From contig DYEU01000030.1 in assembly GCA_020725555.1 (NCBI GenBank), positions 1-51,809 on the forward strand: a stretch of 51,809 nucleotides of DNA. The letters are read 5' to 3'. Position numbers and translations under genes: made by a program. Each line of letters opens with the position of its first letter. Positions within the stretch are counted from its first letter, which is position 1. The stretch comes from Desulfatibacillum sp. Its GTDB lineage: Bacteria; Desulfobacterota; Desulfobacteria; Desulfobacterales; SpSt-501. A model generated the notes under the pieces. That model worked only from the letters and a program-made list of their open reading frames with translations, ran no database searches and had not been told where the DNA came from. This document shows positions 33,747 to 43,046 of this stretch, one piece after another.

Positions 33747-35678
33747 TTGGCCAAGAAGGATGAGCTTTCCTCGACCGAACGCCTCCTTGAACTGATCCGC
33801 AGCGAAAGCCCGCCCGCCGCCGAGCCGCAGCCCCGCCTGGAGGATACCGGCCGCCGCGTCAAAGGAACCCTTCTCCATGGCCTCCCCTTCGGCCGCGGCA
33901 CGATCGCCGCCGGCGTCGACCTCGGGCACGAGGACCTCAAGCTCGTCAAGGTGAGCCGGGCCTCCGAGAAACGGGTCGATCTGCTCGACTGGGCGCGCAT
34001 CCCCTTCGACCCGGACATCCCGCGCAGCCACCCCGACTTCCCCAGGTTTCTGCGCCAGAGCCTGCTTCGCTTTCTGGGCCCCCATCGGGCGCTGGAGCTC
34101 TGGGCCACGATCCCCTCGGCCCAGGTGGAGACGCGCTACCTCAAGGTACCGCGGGTTCCGGCGAAGCATCTCGCGAACACCGTCTACTGGACCTACCGCA
34201 AACAGAACGCCTTCGACGAAAAGGAGACGGTCTTCGACTTCCATGTCCTCGGCGAGGCCGAGGAGGCCGGGGCCCGCCGGATCGCCGTCATGGCCTGTGT
34301 CGCCCCGAAGAGCGAGATCGAGGAGACGCGCCAGCTCTTCGCCCGGGCGGGGTTCCCGCTCGCGGGCGTCTCGATCGTCCCCTTCGCCGTCCAGACCCTG
34401 ATGCTCGCCGGCCGCATCCCGACCTACGGCGGGGCCGTGGCCGGCCTCTACATCGGCCGCGACTGGTCGCGGATCGACATCTTCGCCGGCAACCGCCTCG
34501 TCCTCTCGCGCGGCGTCAAGGCCGGCATCCGCACCATGATCGAGGCCCTGCAGCACGAGATCGAGCAGAACTGGCTCGAGCTTTCGCTGGCCAAAGCCCC
34601 CACCTCGGACCCGGGCCGCATCCGGGCGATCAAGGCCCGCCTGCGGCAGGAGGTGGAGGCGGCCCAGGCCCTCTTCTTCCCCCCCGTCCACGGCGGGCCC
34701 GCCGCGGCCGAAGGCGCAAGCGAAGCGGGAACCGAAAAACCACCCTCCGTGCGCGAGGAGCGCATTTTCCGCATGATCCTTCCCGCGCTCGAGCGGCTGG
34801 TCCGCCAGATGGAGCGCACCTTCAGGAATTTCGCGCTCCATTTCGACAACGCCCGCGTGGAGAAGGTGTACGTCTCAAGCGGCGTCCGGCCCCATTCGAG
34901 CCTCATCGAGTACATCGGCGACGAGCTCGGGCTGCCGGTCGAGCTGCTCAACCCCTTCCGCGGGGAAGAAGGGCTCCGCTGCCTCAAGCCGCCGCCCGGC
35001 TCCCCGGAGGAGCAGAGCGCCTTCGCCCCGGCCCTCGGCATGGCGCTCGCGAGCAACGCGGTCACCCCGAACTTTCTCTACACCTACAAGGACCGGGAGC
35101 GCGAGACCCGCGTGCGCAGGTTGAACCGTGCGGTCTTCGCGGCCTTCTTTGCGCTCGTGCTCGGCGGGGCGGCCCTCGCCTTCTGGCAGGACAACCGGCT
35201 GCGCGAAAAGGAGATCGAGCGGCTGCGGCTGCAAAACCAGCTCGCCTCCTTCGACGTGCGCGTGGACAAAAATCTCATCCTGAACCTCGCAAGCAAGATC
35301 CGCGCCCGGCAGCAGGGCCTCGAGGGGGCGGGCGCCCATTTCCTGGGTCTCGCCGTCCTGGGCGAGCTGGCGAACACGACCCCGCCGCAGGTCCGGCTCG
35401 TCGGGGTGAACGCGAAGTGGGAAACACCTCCGGCCAAGCCCGCCTCCCCCGGACAAAAAGCCGGGGCTTCCGCCGAAAAGCCCGCCCCCAAAAAGATCCT
35501 CGTGGTGGAGGGCATCGTGCGCGGCGAGCGCGGCGACCTCGAGGCCGAGCTCGCCTCCTACCTCATGGCGCTCAAGAACTCACCCCTCTTCCGGCAGCCC
35601 ACGATCAGCCGCAAGGCGCTCGACGTGGTGGACAACCAGCCGGTCCTGCGCTTCACGGCGCAGCTGGAGGTCGTGTAG
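33747..35678 (+). CDS. PilM-PilN fusion protein of a type IV pilus-like machine
   Basis: 643 residues from TTG 33747 (GGAG seven bases upstream; a TTG at 33702 would add 15 residues but lacks a site). The first 430 residues have the actin-like PilM fold: GVDLGHEDLKLVKVSRA, LWATIPSAQVETRYLKVPRV, GAVAGLYIGRDWSRIDIFAG, VEKVYVSSGVRPHSSLIEYI and APALGMALASNAVTPNFLY. It continues into a membrane segment, AVFAAFFALVLGGAALAFW, and a periplasmic PilN-like domain with a helical stalk. PilM and PilN normally are separate proteins that form the inner-membrane alignment complex with PilO/PilP. Here they are one chain. The first gene of a plus-strand operon of seven machine parts. Confidence 0.78.
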   Translation: MAKKDELSSTERLLELIRSESPPAAEPQPRLEDTGRRVKGTLLHGLPFGRGTIAAGVDLGHEDLKLVKVSRASEKRVDLLDWARIPFDPDIPRSHPDFPRFLRQSLLRFLGPHRALELWATIPSAQVETRYLKVPRVPAKHLANTVYWTYRKQNAFDEKETVFDFHVLGEAEEAGARRIAVMACVAPKSEIEETRQLFARAGFPLAGVSIVPFAVQTLMLAGRIPTYGGAVAGLYIGRDWSRIDIFAGNRLVLSRGVKAGIRTMIEALQHEIEQNWLELSLAKAPTSDPGRIRAIKARLRQEVEAAQALFFPPVHGGPAAAEGASEAGTEKPPSVREERIFRMILPALERLVRQMERTFRNFALHFDNARVEKVYVSSGVRPHSSLIEYIGDELGLPVELLNPFRGEEGLRCLKPPPGSPEEQSAFAPALGMALASNAVTPNFLYTYKDRERETRVRRLNRAVFAAFFALVLGGAALAFWQDNRLREKEIERLRLQNQLASFDVRVDKNLILNLASKIRARQQGLEGAGAHFLGLAVLGELANTTPPQVRLVGVNAKWETPPAKPASPGQKAGASAEKPAPKKILVVEGIVRGERGDLEAELASYLMALKNSPLFRQPTISRKALDVVDNQPVLRFTAQLEVV

Positions 35679-35681
35679 CGC

Positions 35682-36221
35682 ATGAAACGCGGCCGCCCCG
35701 GCTTCCTGTTGCCCACCTCGACGCTCATCCTGCTGCTTCTGTGCGCGGCGGGGGTTCTGGTCTTTGCGCTTATCGTCATCCTGCCGGCAAGGCAGCTCGA
35801 GGCCGAGCTCGAGGCCGACATCGCGGGCCTCAAGGCGCGGCTCGAGGAGCAGCGCGTGCTCCACCCGGTCTTTCTGAACCTGCTCGAAAAATCGAAGGCC
35901 CCGGCCGACCCGCGCCTCAACCCCGCGGCGCGGGTGCGCCTTGCGCGCGGGGAAATCGCGGCGCTGCCGCGAACGCTCGCCGAGATCGCCGCCGCGCACG
36001 GGCTGACGGTGCGCGAGATCGCCCCCGACGTGAACACGCTGACCGACGCCTCGCACCGCTTTCTCGTGCGGGTGAGCCTGAGCGGCCGGTTTCTCGACTT
36101 CCGGGGCTTTCTTCTGGCCGCCGCCTCGCTCGGGTATTTCGAGGGCTTCGAAGAGATCGAGGTGCGCGCGTCCGAGGGGGGCGAGGAGCTCAACATTAAA
36201 ATGTGGCTCGCGAGAGAATAG
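35682..36221 (+). CDS. PilO-like inner-membrane alignment protein
   Basis: 179 residues: a short basic N-terminus, one membrane segment (about 8-35, LLPTSTLILLLLCAAGVLVF), a coiled coil with LEAELEADIAGLKARLEEQR, and a small alpha-beta periplasmic domain ending SEGGEELNIKMWLARE. This is the PilO/GspM layout and fits the position after PilM-PilN and before PilP. Its job is to tie the inner-membrane platform to the PilP-secretin complex. Spacing to the preceding stop is 3 bp, and the next gene starts 2 bp after its stop. Low sequence conservation makes the call depend on structure and context. Confidence 0.7.
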   Translation: MKRGRPGFLLPTSTLILLLLCAAGVLVFALIVILPARQLEAELEADIAGLKARLEEQRVLHPVFLNLLEKSKAPADPRLNPAARVRLARGEIAALPRTLAEIAAAHGLTVREIAPDVNTLTDASHRFLVRVSLSGRFLDFRGFLLAAASLGYFEGFEEIEVRASEGGEELNIKMWLARE

Positions 36222-36223
36222 CC

Positions 36224-36718
36224 ATGACCCCGCGCGAGAAGATCATCGTCGGCCTGATGGTCCTCACCGTGGGCTACGGCGCGGTGGAGTTGCTGTTGCC
36301 GCGCTCCAAGGCCGCAAGCCTCCCCGCGGCGGCCGCCCCGGCGGGAGAGCCGCTCAACGTCTTCATCACCAAGGTGGCCGACGCCGTCCGCGCCGGCGGC
36401 CCCGGCGGCGACCTCCTGTTGCAGCGGGCCGAAGCCCCATGGGCCCGCAACCCCTTTCTCGAGATCCGCGGCAAAGCGGGCGGCGCGGGCGAAGAAAAAA
36501 CGGCGGCCGGCCGCACGGCGGCGCCTTCCCCGCCCCTGCTCTACAGCGGCTTCATCGAGGCGGGCGGCCGCCGCATCGCCATCATCAACGGCATGGAATA
36601 CGAACCCGGCGACCGCCTGGCCGCTGGCGGCTTCGTCGTGAAGGCGGTGCGCCCGAACCAGGTGATCGTGGCCTCCCCGCAGGGCGAGGTCGTCATCCCC
36701 CTCAAGGAAACCGAGTAG
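36224..36718 (+). CDS. PilP-like periplasmic protein
   Basis: 164 residues: N-terminal membrane segment (TPREKIIVGLMVLTVGYGAV), a low-complexity Ala/Gly/Pro region, then a compact C-terminal domain at about 100-160, beginning LLYSGFIEAGGRRIAIINGM and including GDRLAAGGFVVKAVRPNQVI. That domain resembles the homology region of GspC/PilP, which binds the N-terminal domains of the secretin. I chose ATG 36224; a GTG at 36203 lies inside the PilO-like gene. No lipobox is present, unlike many PilP proteins, so it is held by the membrane segment. The secretin gene follows after 11 bp. Confidence 0.68.
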   Translation: MTPREKIIVGLMVLTVGYGAVELLLPRSKAASLPAAAAPAGEPLNVFITKVADAVRAGGPGGDLLLQRAEAPWARNPFLEIRGKAGGAGEEKTAAGRTAAPSPPLLYSGFIEAGGRRIAIINGMEYEPGDRLAAGGFVVKAVRPNQVIVASPQGEVVIPLKETE

Positions 36719-36729
36719 GATACCGGCCC

Positions 36730-38229
36730 ATGAGACGCCTTCTGCCCAACGTCCGATCGGCTGCCGCCTGGGCGCTTGTGATGCTCCTCGCCTGGGGCTG
36801 CGCCCCGCCCAAGAAACCCGAGGCCGAAAACCCGTTCCTCGAGAAGTGGAAGGCGCTGGCCCTCGAATCCCAGGGCCACTCGCCGGCGGCGCCGGAGCCC
36901 ATCCGCGAGCGGGTGCCCGAAAAGGTCGCCCCGCCGGGGGAGCCTTCCGGCGAGAAGGAAAAACCGCTTCCCACCCGGCGCGTCAGCCTCAAGATGAGCA
37001 ACGTCGACGTCGCCACCCTGCTTCGCGCGCTCGCGCGGGCGGCCGACGTGAACCTGATCCTCAACGACAAGGTCACCGGCCGGGCGAGCATCAACATCAC
37101 CCAGGCGCCCTGGGACCAGGTGTTCTTAGGGATCCTGCGCACCCACAACCTGAGCTACGCCTGGCAGGGGGACATCATCCGCATCATGACCGCGGACGAC
37201 CTCGAGGAGGACCTGCGCAAGGAAAGCCGCCGGCGCGAGCTCTCGCTGGTCGAGACCCCGGTCACGCGCATCGTCCCGGTCAAGTTCGCCGAGGCCGCAA
37301 AACTCCAGGAAAACCTGAAGGCCTTCCTCACGACGGACAAGGCGAACAAGCCGATCGGCTCGATCCTCGTCGATGCGCACACGAACTCGATCATCGTGAA
37401 CGCCCTGCCGCGGGATCTGAACGTCATCCTCGCGGTGCTCGAGAAGCTCGACCGGCCCACGCCCCAGGTGCTGATCGAGGCCTTCATCGTCGAGGCGAAC
37501 AAGGACGTCGCCCGGGATCTCGGCATCCAATGGGGCGGGGCCTACCAGCTGAGCGGGGGGGACCGGCGCGGCTTCCTCACCGGCCGCGACAACAACGCGC
37601 TCGGCTCCGGGGTCGGCACCGCGGTCGATCCCACGACCGGCAACGTGATCGACCTCCCCGTCACCGCGGCGGGGGCCTCGAGCTTCGGCTTCATCTTCCA
37701 GAACGTCGGCAAATCGCTGCTCGCCGCCCAGTTGACCGCGCTGCAGAAAGAGGGCAAGCTGAACATCCTCTCCAGCCCCTCGATCACGACCCTCGACAAC
37801 CAGACCGCGCTCATCGAAAGCGGCCGAGACATCCCCTTCCAGAGCGTCGAGGACGGGGAGGTGAACATCCAGTACAAGAAGGCCGTCCTCAGCCTGAAGG
37901 TGACCCCGCACGTGATCGACAACCGCACCCTCAAGCTCGCCGTGCGCGTGAACAAGGACGAGGTCGATTTCACCCGCCAGGTGCTCGGCAACCCGACGAT
38001 CGTCACCAAGAACGCCGAAACGAACGTCATCCAGGCCGACGGCCAGACGCTGGTGATCGGGGGCCTGAACAAGGAAAGCACAACCGACGAGGAGACCGGG
38101 GTGCCCGGCCTGACCGACGTCCCCCTTCTCAGCTGGCTCTTCAAGAAACAGGGCAAGGGGAGCTCCAAGGAGGACCTGCTGATCTTCATCACGCCGACGA
38201 TCCTCAAGCCCTTCCCGGCGGGGGGCTGA
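36730..38229 (+). CDS. Outer-membrane secretin lipoprotein (PilQ/MshL-like)
   Basis: 499 residues. Lipoprotein signal with LLAWGC (Cys24). The N1-type domain VSLKMSNVDVATLLRALARA is at about 80-150, then a secretin N-domain near 190-250 containing DAHTNSIIVNALPRDLN. The C-terminal secretin barrel includes LIEAFIVEANKDVARDLGIQ, NILSSPSITTLDNQTALIES and the closing VPGLTDVPLLSWLFKKQ. The multimer forms the outer-membrane gate through which the pilus or pseudopilus passes. The STN-like plus secretin layout and lipidation are close to MshL and lipidated PilQ. A pilotin is not encoded nearby. It follows the PilP-like gene by 11 bp. Confidence 0.87.
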   Translation: MRRLLPNVRSAAAWALVMLLAWGCAPPKKPEAENPFLEKWKALALESQGHSPAAPEPIRERVPEKVAPPGEPSGEKEKPLPTRRVSLKMSNVDVATLLRALARAADVNLILNDKVTGRASINITQAPWDQVFLGILRTHNLSYAWQGDIIRIMTADDLEEDLRKESRRRELSLVETPVTRIVPVKFAEAAKLQENLKAFLTTDKANKPIGSILVDAHTNSIIVNALPRDLNVILAVLEKLDRPTPQVLIEAFIVEANKDVARDLGIQWGGAYQLSGGDRRGFLTGRDNNALGSGVGTAVDPTTGNVIDLPVTAAGASSFGFIFQNVGKSLLAAQLTALQKEGKLNILSSPSITTLDNQTALIESGRDIPFQSVEDGEVNIQYKKAVLSLKVTPHVIDNRTLKLAVRVNKDEVDFTRQVLGNPTIVTKNAETNVIQADGQTLVIGGLNKESTTDEETGVPGLTDVPLLSWLFKKQGKGSSKEDLLIFITPTILKPFPAGG

Positions 38230-38345
38230 AACGGACGCAGGCCCGAGGGGCAAGGCCCGGCCGGGTCGGGCCGCGCCCCGGCCGGGACCGGCAACGTCGT
38301 GCGCCGCCGGGTGCGCGTTGGCCGCCGCTTCGGGCCGGATCCGCC

Positions 38346-40043
38346 ATGGATTATTTTTCCATTCTCAACCTTGAGCGCGAGCCGTTCTCCAACTCGCCGG
38401 ACCCCGACTTCTTCTACCAGTCCCGACAGCACCTCGACTGCCTGCAGAAGATCGAGCTCGCCCTCCACCTGCGGCGCGGCCTGAACGTCGTCCTGGGCGA
38501 AGTCGGCACCGGCAAGACGACCCTCTGCCGCCAGCTCATCCGGCGCTTCGCCCGGCGGCCGGAGGTCGAAACCCACCTCATCCTCGACCCCTCCTTCCGG
38601 GACGGCGCCGATTTCCTGGCGACCGTGGTGCGGCTGCTCAGCGGCAAGCGCCTGCCGGCCGAGGCTTCGGAGTGGCAGGCGAAGGAGGCGATCAAGCAGA
38701 TCCTCTTTCAAAAAGGGGTCGAGCAGAACCGCAACGTCGTGCTCATCATCGACGAGGGGCAGAAGATCCCCCCCTTCTGCCTCGAGCTCTTGCGCGAGTT
38801 TTTGAACTACGAGACCAACGACCGCAAGCTCCTCCAGATCGTGATCTTCGCCCAACGCGAGTTCGAGGAGACTTTGCGGCGGCACCCCAACTTCGGCGAC
38901 CGCATCAATCTCCTGCACCGGCTGAAGCCCCTCGACTTCGGCGACACCCGGCGCATGATCCGCTTCCGCCTGGAAAAATCGAGCGCCTCGCAGACCCCGC
39001 TCGACCTCTTCACCCTCCCCGCCCTCTGGGCCGTTCACCGCGCAAGCGGAGGCTATCCGCGGAAGATCATCAACCTCTGCCACCAGTGCATCCTGGCGAT
39101 GATCATCCAGAACGCACGGCGCGTCACCCGCGCGACCGTGCGGCGCTGCGCCTCGCGGGTCGTGACCGCGCGGGAACCCGCCGGAGCCGGACGCCGCCGC
39201 GCCGCCGCGTGGGGGACGGCCGGGGCGGCGCTTGCGGCCGCGGCACTCTGGGCGCTCTCCGCGGAGGCCCCGCGTTCCTTCCTCCACGAGCGGCTCAAGG
39301 CCACGGACCCGCAGCGGGCCGCGGTCAGCCGCGATCTGCCTCTGCCCCCAGCCGACAAGGCGACGGAGCCGAATGCGCCCCCCCCGGCGCCGGAGGAACC
39401 CCCGCCGTCCGCCGCGGCCGAAGGCGGGGAGCCGGCGCGGCCGGCGGCAGCCTGGCCGGCCGATCCGGGGCCGCCCGCCTCTTCGCCTATCGCGCCGGCA
39501 GGAGCAAGCGAAGCCCTCGCCGGCCGCGAAAACACCCTCAATCCGCTACGTTCCGGCCCTCCTGCCATCCTGGGCGAGGTTCGGCTGCGCCGGGGCGAGA
39601 CCCTCTCCGGGCTCATTCACCGCGTCTACGGGAATTACTCCAACCGCCACTTCCGGGCGGTCATCCTCGCCAACCCGGCGATCGACGACCCCGACCGCAT
39701 CGAGGCGGGGCGGGCGATCCGGCTGCCGGCGATCGCGGCAACCGTGAACTCGTTGAACAAAAAGGCCTGGTGGGTTAAGATAGGGGAGACGGAAACCCTC
39801 GAGGAGGCGCTCGCGGCGTTGAGGAGCCTGCCGGAGTCCGCGCCCGCGGCGCGGCTCATCCCGCGCTGGGACGCAGGGAAGGGGCTTCGTTTTCTGCTCG
39901 TCCTGAGGCAGGTGTTCTCCGACCCCGAAACGGCGCGGCTCCAGATGGCCCTTCTGCCGCCGCCCGCGGCGGAGGGGGCCGAGCTGATCGACTCCTGGCA
40001 GGGGGCCCTTCTCTTCGCGGACCCGCATCCTGCGGAACGCTGA
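38346..40043 (+). CDS. ExeA/GspA-like AAA ATPase with periplasmic LysM domain
   Basis: 565 residues. The N-terminal ATPase starts MDYFSILNLEREPFSNSPDP; Walker A is GEVGTGKTTLCRQL near 50 and Walker B VVLIIDEGQKIP near 135, as in ExeA/GspA. A membrane segment near 285-300 (AAAWGTAGAALAAAALWAL) is followed by a Pro/Ala-rich spacer and a LysM-like domain near 420-465 (GETLSGLIHRVYGNYSNRHF). The C-terminus near 490-560 resembles a small SPOR-like fold. ExeA with ExeB helps set the secretin in the peptidoglycan. The LysM would bind the cell wall. 115 bp precede it with no clear signal. Confidence 0.78.
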   Translation: MDYFSILNLEREPFSNSPDPDFFYQSRQHLDCLQKIELALHLRRGLNVVLGEVGTGKTTLCRQLIRRFARRPEVETHLILDPSFRDGADFLATVVRLLSGKRLPAEASEWQAKEAIKQILFQKGVEQNRNVVLIIDEGQKIPPFCLELLREFLNYETNDRKLLQIVIFAQREFEETLRRHPNFGDRINLLHRLKPLDFGDTRRMIRFRLEKSSASQTPLDLFTLPALWAVHRASGGYPRKIINLCHQCILAMIIQNARRVTRATVRRCASRVVTAREPAGAGRRRAAAWGTAGAALAAAALWALSAEAPRSFLHERLKATDPQRAAVSRDLPLPPADKATEPNAPPPAPEEPPPSAAAEGGEPARPAAAWPADPGPPASSPIAPAGASEALAGRENTLNPLRSGPPAILGEVRLRRGETLSGLIHRVYGNYSNRHFRAVILANPAIDDPDRIEAGRAIRLPAIAATVNSLNKKAWWVKIGETETLEEALAALRSLPESAPAARLIPRWDAGKGLRFLLVLRQVFSDPETARLQMALLPPPAAEGAELIDSWQGALLFADPHPAER

Positions 40044-40078
40044 GGGGCGCGGTCCTTTCGGGCAAGGGAGGGCGGGGG

Positions 40079-41821
40079 ATGGCCTGGGACGCAAACACCA
40101 CCGGCGGCAGGACCTTTGCAAACATGGGAAAAAAGCTTGGAGAAATGCTCGTCGAGGCGGGGCTGATCAGCCGCCGGAAACTCGAGGAAATCCTGCCGCT
40201 TCAAAAGAAAAGCGGCCTGAAACTCGGCCAGTACCTCGTGCGCGAGGGGATCCTGAGCGAAACCCAGATCGTGGATGTGATCTGCAACCAGCTCAAGATC
40301 GATAAGTACCGGCCCGACCGCCACATTCTCGACATGGAGCTGAGCAAGCTCATCCCGGCCGAGATCGCCCACAAGTACTCGGTTGCGCCGCTCTCCAAAA
40401 ACGGGATGCTCCTCACGATCGCCATGACCGACCCCCTCGACATCCACACCCTCGACGCCATCGAGGTCTTCACCAACCTCGAGGTCGAGGCCGTGATCTG
40501 CACCGAGCAGCAGTTGAACCAGTTGCACACGACCCTCTACGGGACCTACGCCGGGGTCGGCAGCGTGCTCGAGGACCTCGAGGACGTGCAGATCGACAAG
40601 CAGGTCGAAAAGACGACCACTCTCGACGACGTGGAGGTGAGCTCGCTTCAGGGCATGGCCCAGGAAGCCCCCGTGGTGCGGCTCGTCAACTCGATCCTCT
40701 CCCAGGGCGTGCGCGAGGGCGCAAGCGACATCCACATCAGCCCCGAGAAGGACCACGTCCAGATCCGCTTCCGGGTGGACGGCAAACTCCACGAGGTCCC
40801 CGCCCCGCCCAAGGGCATGTTCCTGCCGATCATCTCGCGGCTCAAAATCCTCGCCAACATGGACATCGCCGTGTCGCGCGTGCCGCAGGACGGCCGCTTC
40901 ACGGTGAAGATGAAAAACAAGGACATCAACATCCGCGCCTCGACCATCCCCTCGATCTACGGGGAAAACATGGTGCTGCGGCTGCTCGACACGAGCGCCG
41001 ATATCTACGCCCTCGATCTCCTCGGCATGAGCGACGCCGACCGCGAGCGCCTCGAGAAGGAGATCGTCAAGCCCTACGGCATGATCCTCAGCACCGGCCC
41101 CACGGGGAGCGGGAAAAGCACGGCCCTCTACGCGATCCTCAAGCGCATCAACAAGGTCGACATCAACATCATCACCGTCGAGGACCCGGTCGAGTACCGG
41201 ATCGAGAAGATCCGCCAGGTGCAGTTGAACCGCAAGGCCGGGATGACCTTCGCCAGCGGGCTGCGCTCCATCCTGCGGCAGGACCCCGACGTGATCATGG
41301 TGGGTGAGATCCGCGACCGGGAAACGGCCGAGATCGCCGTCCAGGCGGCCCTGACCGGCCACCGGGTGTTGAGCACGCTGCACACGAACGACGCCGCCGG
41401 GGCGATGACGCGCCTTATGGACATGGGGATCGAGCCCTACCTCGTCTCCTCGGTGATGCTCGTCTCCTTCGCCCAGCGCCTGGTGCGCAAGATCTGCCCC
41501 AACTGCCGCACCCCGCGGCCGCCCTCGGCCGAGGAGATCCGCTACTGGAACCTCGATGGGATCGACACGAGCGGATTCGCCGCCGGCCAGGGCTGCTTCA
41601 ACTGCATGCACACCGGCTACAAGGGACGGACCGGGATCTTCGAGGTGCTCGTCATCGACCCCATGATCCAGGAGATGATCCTCCAGCGCCGGCCCGCCCA
41701 CGAGATGGCGCGCGCCGCTGTGCAGGCGGGCACCTTCCGCACCCTGCGTGACAGCGCCCTCGACAAGGTGATCCAGGGGATCACGACGCTCGAGGAGGCG
41801 GCCTCCGCCGTCCTCCTCTGA
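40079..41821 (+). CDS. PilB/GspE-type assembly ATPase
   Basis: 580 residues. The N-terminal domain (about 16-160, KLGEMLVEAGLISRRKLEEI) is the MshE-N/GspE-N type. The ATPase part has Walker A GPTGSGKSTAL near 340, the Asp box NIITVEDPVEYRIEKI, Walker B DPDVIMVGEIRDRETAE and the His box LSTLHTNDAAG. A zinc knuckle is formed by CPNCR near 472 and CFNCMHTGYKGRTG near 505. This is the extension ATPase of type IV pili and type II secretion. ATG 40079 has a strong GGGAGGG upstream; the family start KLGEML begins 15 residues later, so the first residues are an extension. MshE-N domains often bind c-di-GMP; whether this one does is unknown. Confidence 0.9.
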   Translation: MAWDANTTGGRTFANMGKKLGEMLVEAGLISRRKLEEILPLQKKSGLKLGQYLVREGILSETQIVDVICNQLKIDKYRPDRHILDMELSKLIPAEIAHKYSVAPLSKNGMLLTIAMTDPLDIHTLDAIEVFTNLEVEAVICTEQQLNQLHTTLYGTYAGVGSVLEDLEDVQIDKQVEKTTTLDDVEVSSLQGMAQEAPVVRLVNSILSQGVREGASDIHISPEKDHVQIRFRVDGKLHEVPAPPKGMFLPIISRLKILANMDIAVSRVPQDGRFTVKMKNKDINIRASTIPSIYGENMVLRLLDTSADIYALDLLGMSDADRERLEKEIVKPYGMILSTGPTGSGKSTALYAILKRINKVDINIITVEDPVEYRIEKIRQVQLNRKAGMTFASGLRSILRQDPDVIMVGEIRDRETAEIAVQAALTGHRVLSTLHTNDAAGAMTRLMDMGIEPYLVSSVMLVSFAQRLVRKICPNCRTPRPPSAEEIRYWNLDGIDTSGFAAGQGCFNCMHTGYKGRTGIFEVLVIDPMIQEMILQRRPAHEMARAAVQAGTFRTLRDSALDKVIQGITTLEEAASAVLL

Positions 41822-41834
41822 AACGGAACGGCCC

Positions 41835-43046
41835 ATGGCGCGATTCAGCTACCAGGCGCTCACCGACGCCGGCGAAACCGCAAAGGGCGAAATCGAGGCC
41901 GACTCGGCCGAGGCCGCGGCGGCCCAGATCGCCGGCCGCGGGCTCATCCCCACGAGCGTCAAGCCGCTCGCGGGGGCCGGGGGCGCGGTGGGTCTCGGCT
42001 TCCTTCGCCCGCGGGTCAAGGCCCCGGACCTCATCCTGTTCACCAAGCAGTTCAAGACGCTCATCCGGGCCGGCGTGCCCATGCTCACGATCCTGCAGGT
42101 CCTCGAGGACCAGACCGAAAACCGGTCCCTGCGGGAGGCGCTGGGGAACATCCACCGCGCGATCCGCGAGGGGGCGAGCCTCTACGAGGCCTTCCGGCGG
42201 CAGCCGAAGATCTTCTCCCCTCTCTACTGCAGCATGCTGCGCGCGGGCGAATCCTCGGGGGCGCTGCCCGAGATCCTCGACCGCCTGGTCTACGTGATCG
42301 AGCACGAGCACAAGGTCAAATCCGACGTCAAGTCCGCGCTCACCTACCCGGTGATCGTCATTCTCTTTCTGGGGGTCGCCTTTTTCATCCTGCTCGTCGG
42401 CGTGATCCCGAAGTTCGTGAACGTCTTCCAGGCAAGCGGGCTCACGCTCCCCCTGCCGACACGGATCTGCCTTGCGCTCTACGAGCTGATCGTGGGCCAC
42501 TGGGCGCTTCTCGTCCTCGGTGTCGCAGGGCTCGCCGCCGCCGCCGTGCTCTACAGCCGCACCGCCTCCGGGAGGCTGCTCCGCGACAGCCTGATTCTTC
42601 GGATCCCGCTTGTCGGCCGGCTCTTCCAGAAGGCGGCCGTTTCGCGCTTTGCGAGCATCTTCTCGATTCTGCAGTCGAGCGGGGTCGACATCCTCGATGC
42701 CATGGACATCCTCTCCGGCACGATCGGCAACGAGGCGATCGCCCGGCAGCTCGAGGGGATCAAGGACCGGCTGCGCGAGGGCCGCGGCATCTCCGGGCCG
42801 CTCCGGCAGGCGCGCTATTTCCCGCCCATGCTGATCAACATGATCGCCGTCGGCGAGGAGTCCGGAAATCTCGACACGCTGCTCCGGGACGTCGCCCTGC
42901 ACTACGACACCGAGGTCGAGTACGCGACGAAAAAGCTCTCCGACGCCATCGCCCCGGTGCTCACGATCAGCCTCGCCGCGGTGGTCGGCTTCTTTGCGCT
43001 GGCGATCTTTCTGCCCATGTGGGACATCTCCCTCAAGGTGAAATGA
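41835..43046 (+). CDS. PilC/GspF-type inner-membrane platform protein
   Basis: 403 residues with the standard PilC/GspF start FSYQALTDAGETAKGEIEAD. Two T2SSF domains follow (about 70-190 and 270-395), with FTKQFKTLIRAGVPMLTILQ and FASIFSILQSSGVDILDAMD, and membrane segments at about 170-195, 215-235 and 375-398. ARYFPPMLINMIAVGEESGN is the conserved cytoplasmic motif. The protein is the inner-membrane platform that the PilB ATPase turns. It starts 13 bp after the ATPase stop and ends in an ATGA overlap with the membrane-bound activator gene. Confidence 0.9.
   Translation: MARFSYQALTDAGETAKGEIEADSAEAAAAQIAGRGLIPTSVKPLAGAGGAVGLGFLRPRVKAPDLILFTKQFKTLIRAGVPMLTILQVLEDQTENRSLREALGNIHRAIREGASLYEAFRRQPKIFSPLYCSMLRAGESSGALPEILDRLVYVIEHEHKVKSDVKSALTYPVIVILFLGVAFFILLVGVIPKFVNVFQASGLTLPLPTRICLALYELIVGHWALLVLGVAGLAAAAVLYSRTASGRLLRDSLILRIPLVGRLFQKAAVSRFASIFSILQSSGVDILDAMDILSGTIGNEAIARQLEGIKDRLREGRGISGPLRQARYFPPMLINMIAVGEESGNLDTLLRDVALHYDTEVEYATKKLSDAIAPVLTISLAAVVGFFALAIFLPMWDISLKVK

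Noticed and set aside
36846-38345. An upstream extension of the ExeA-like frame by 500 codons through the secretin gene
   Set aside because: It overlaps the secretin in another frame and has a repetitive Arg/Pro/Gly composition; the family start MDYFSILNLEREPF is at 38346.
37542-41836. Long minus-strand frames opposite the secretin, ExeA and PilB genes
   Set aside because: Antisense shadows without motifs.
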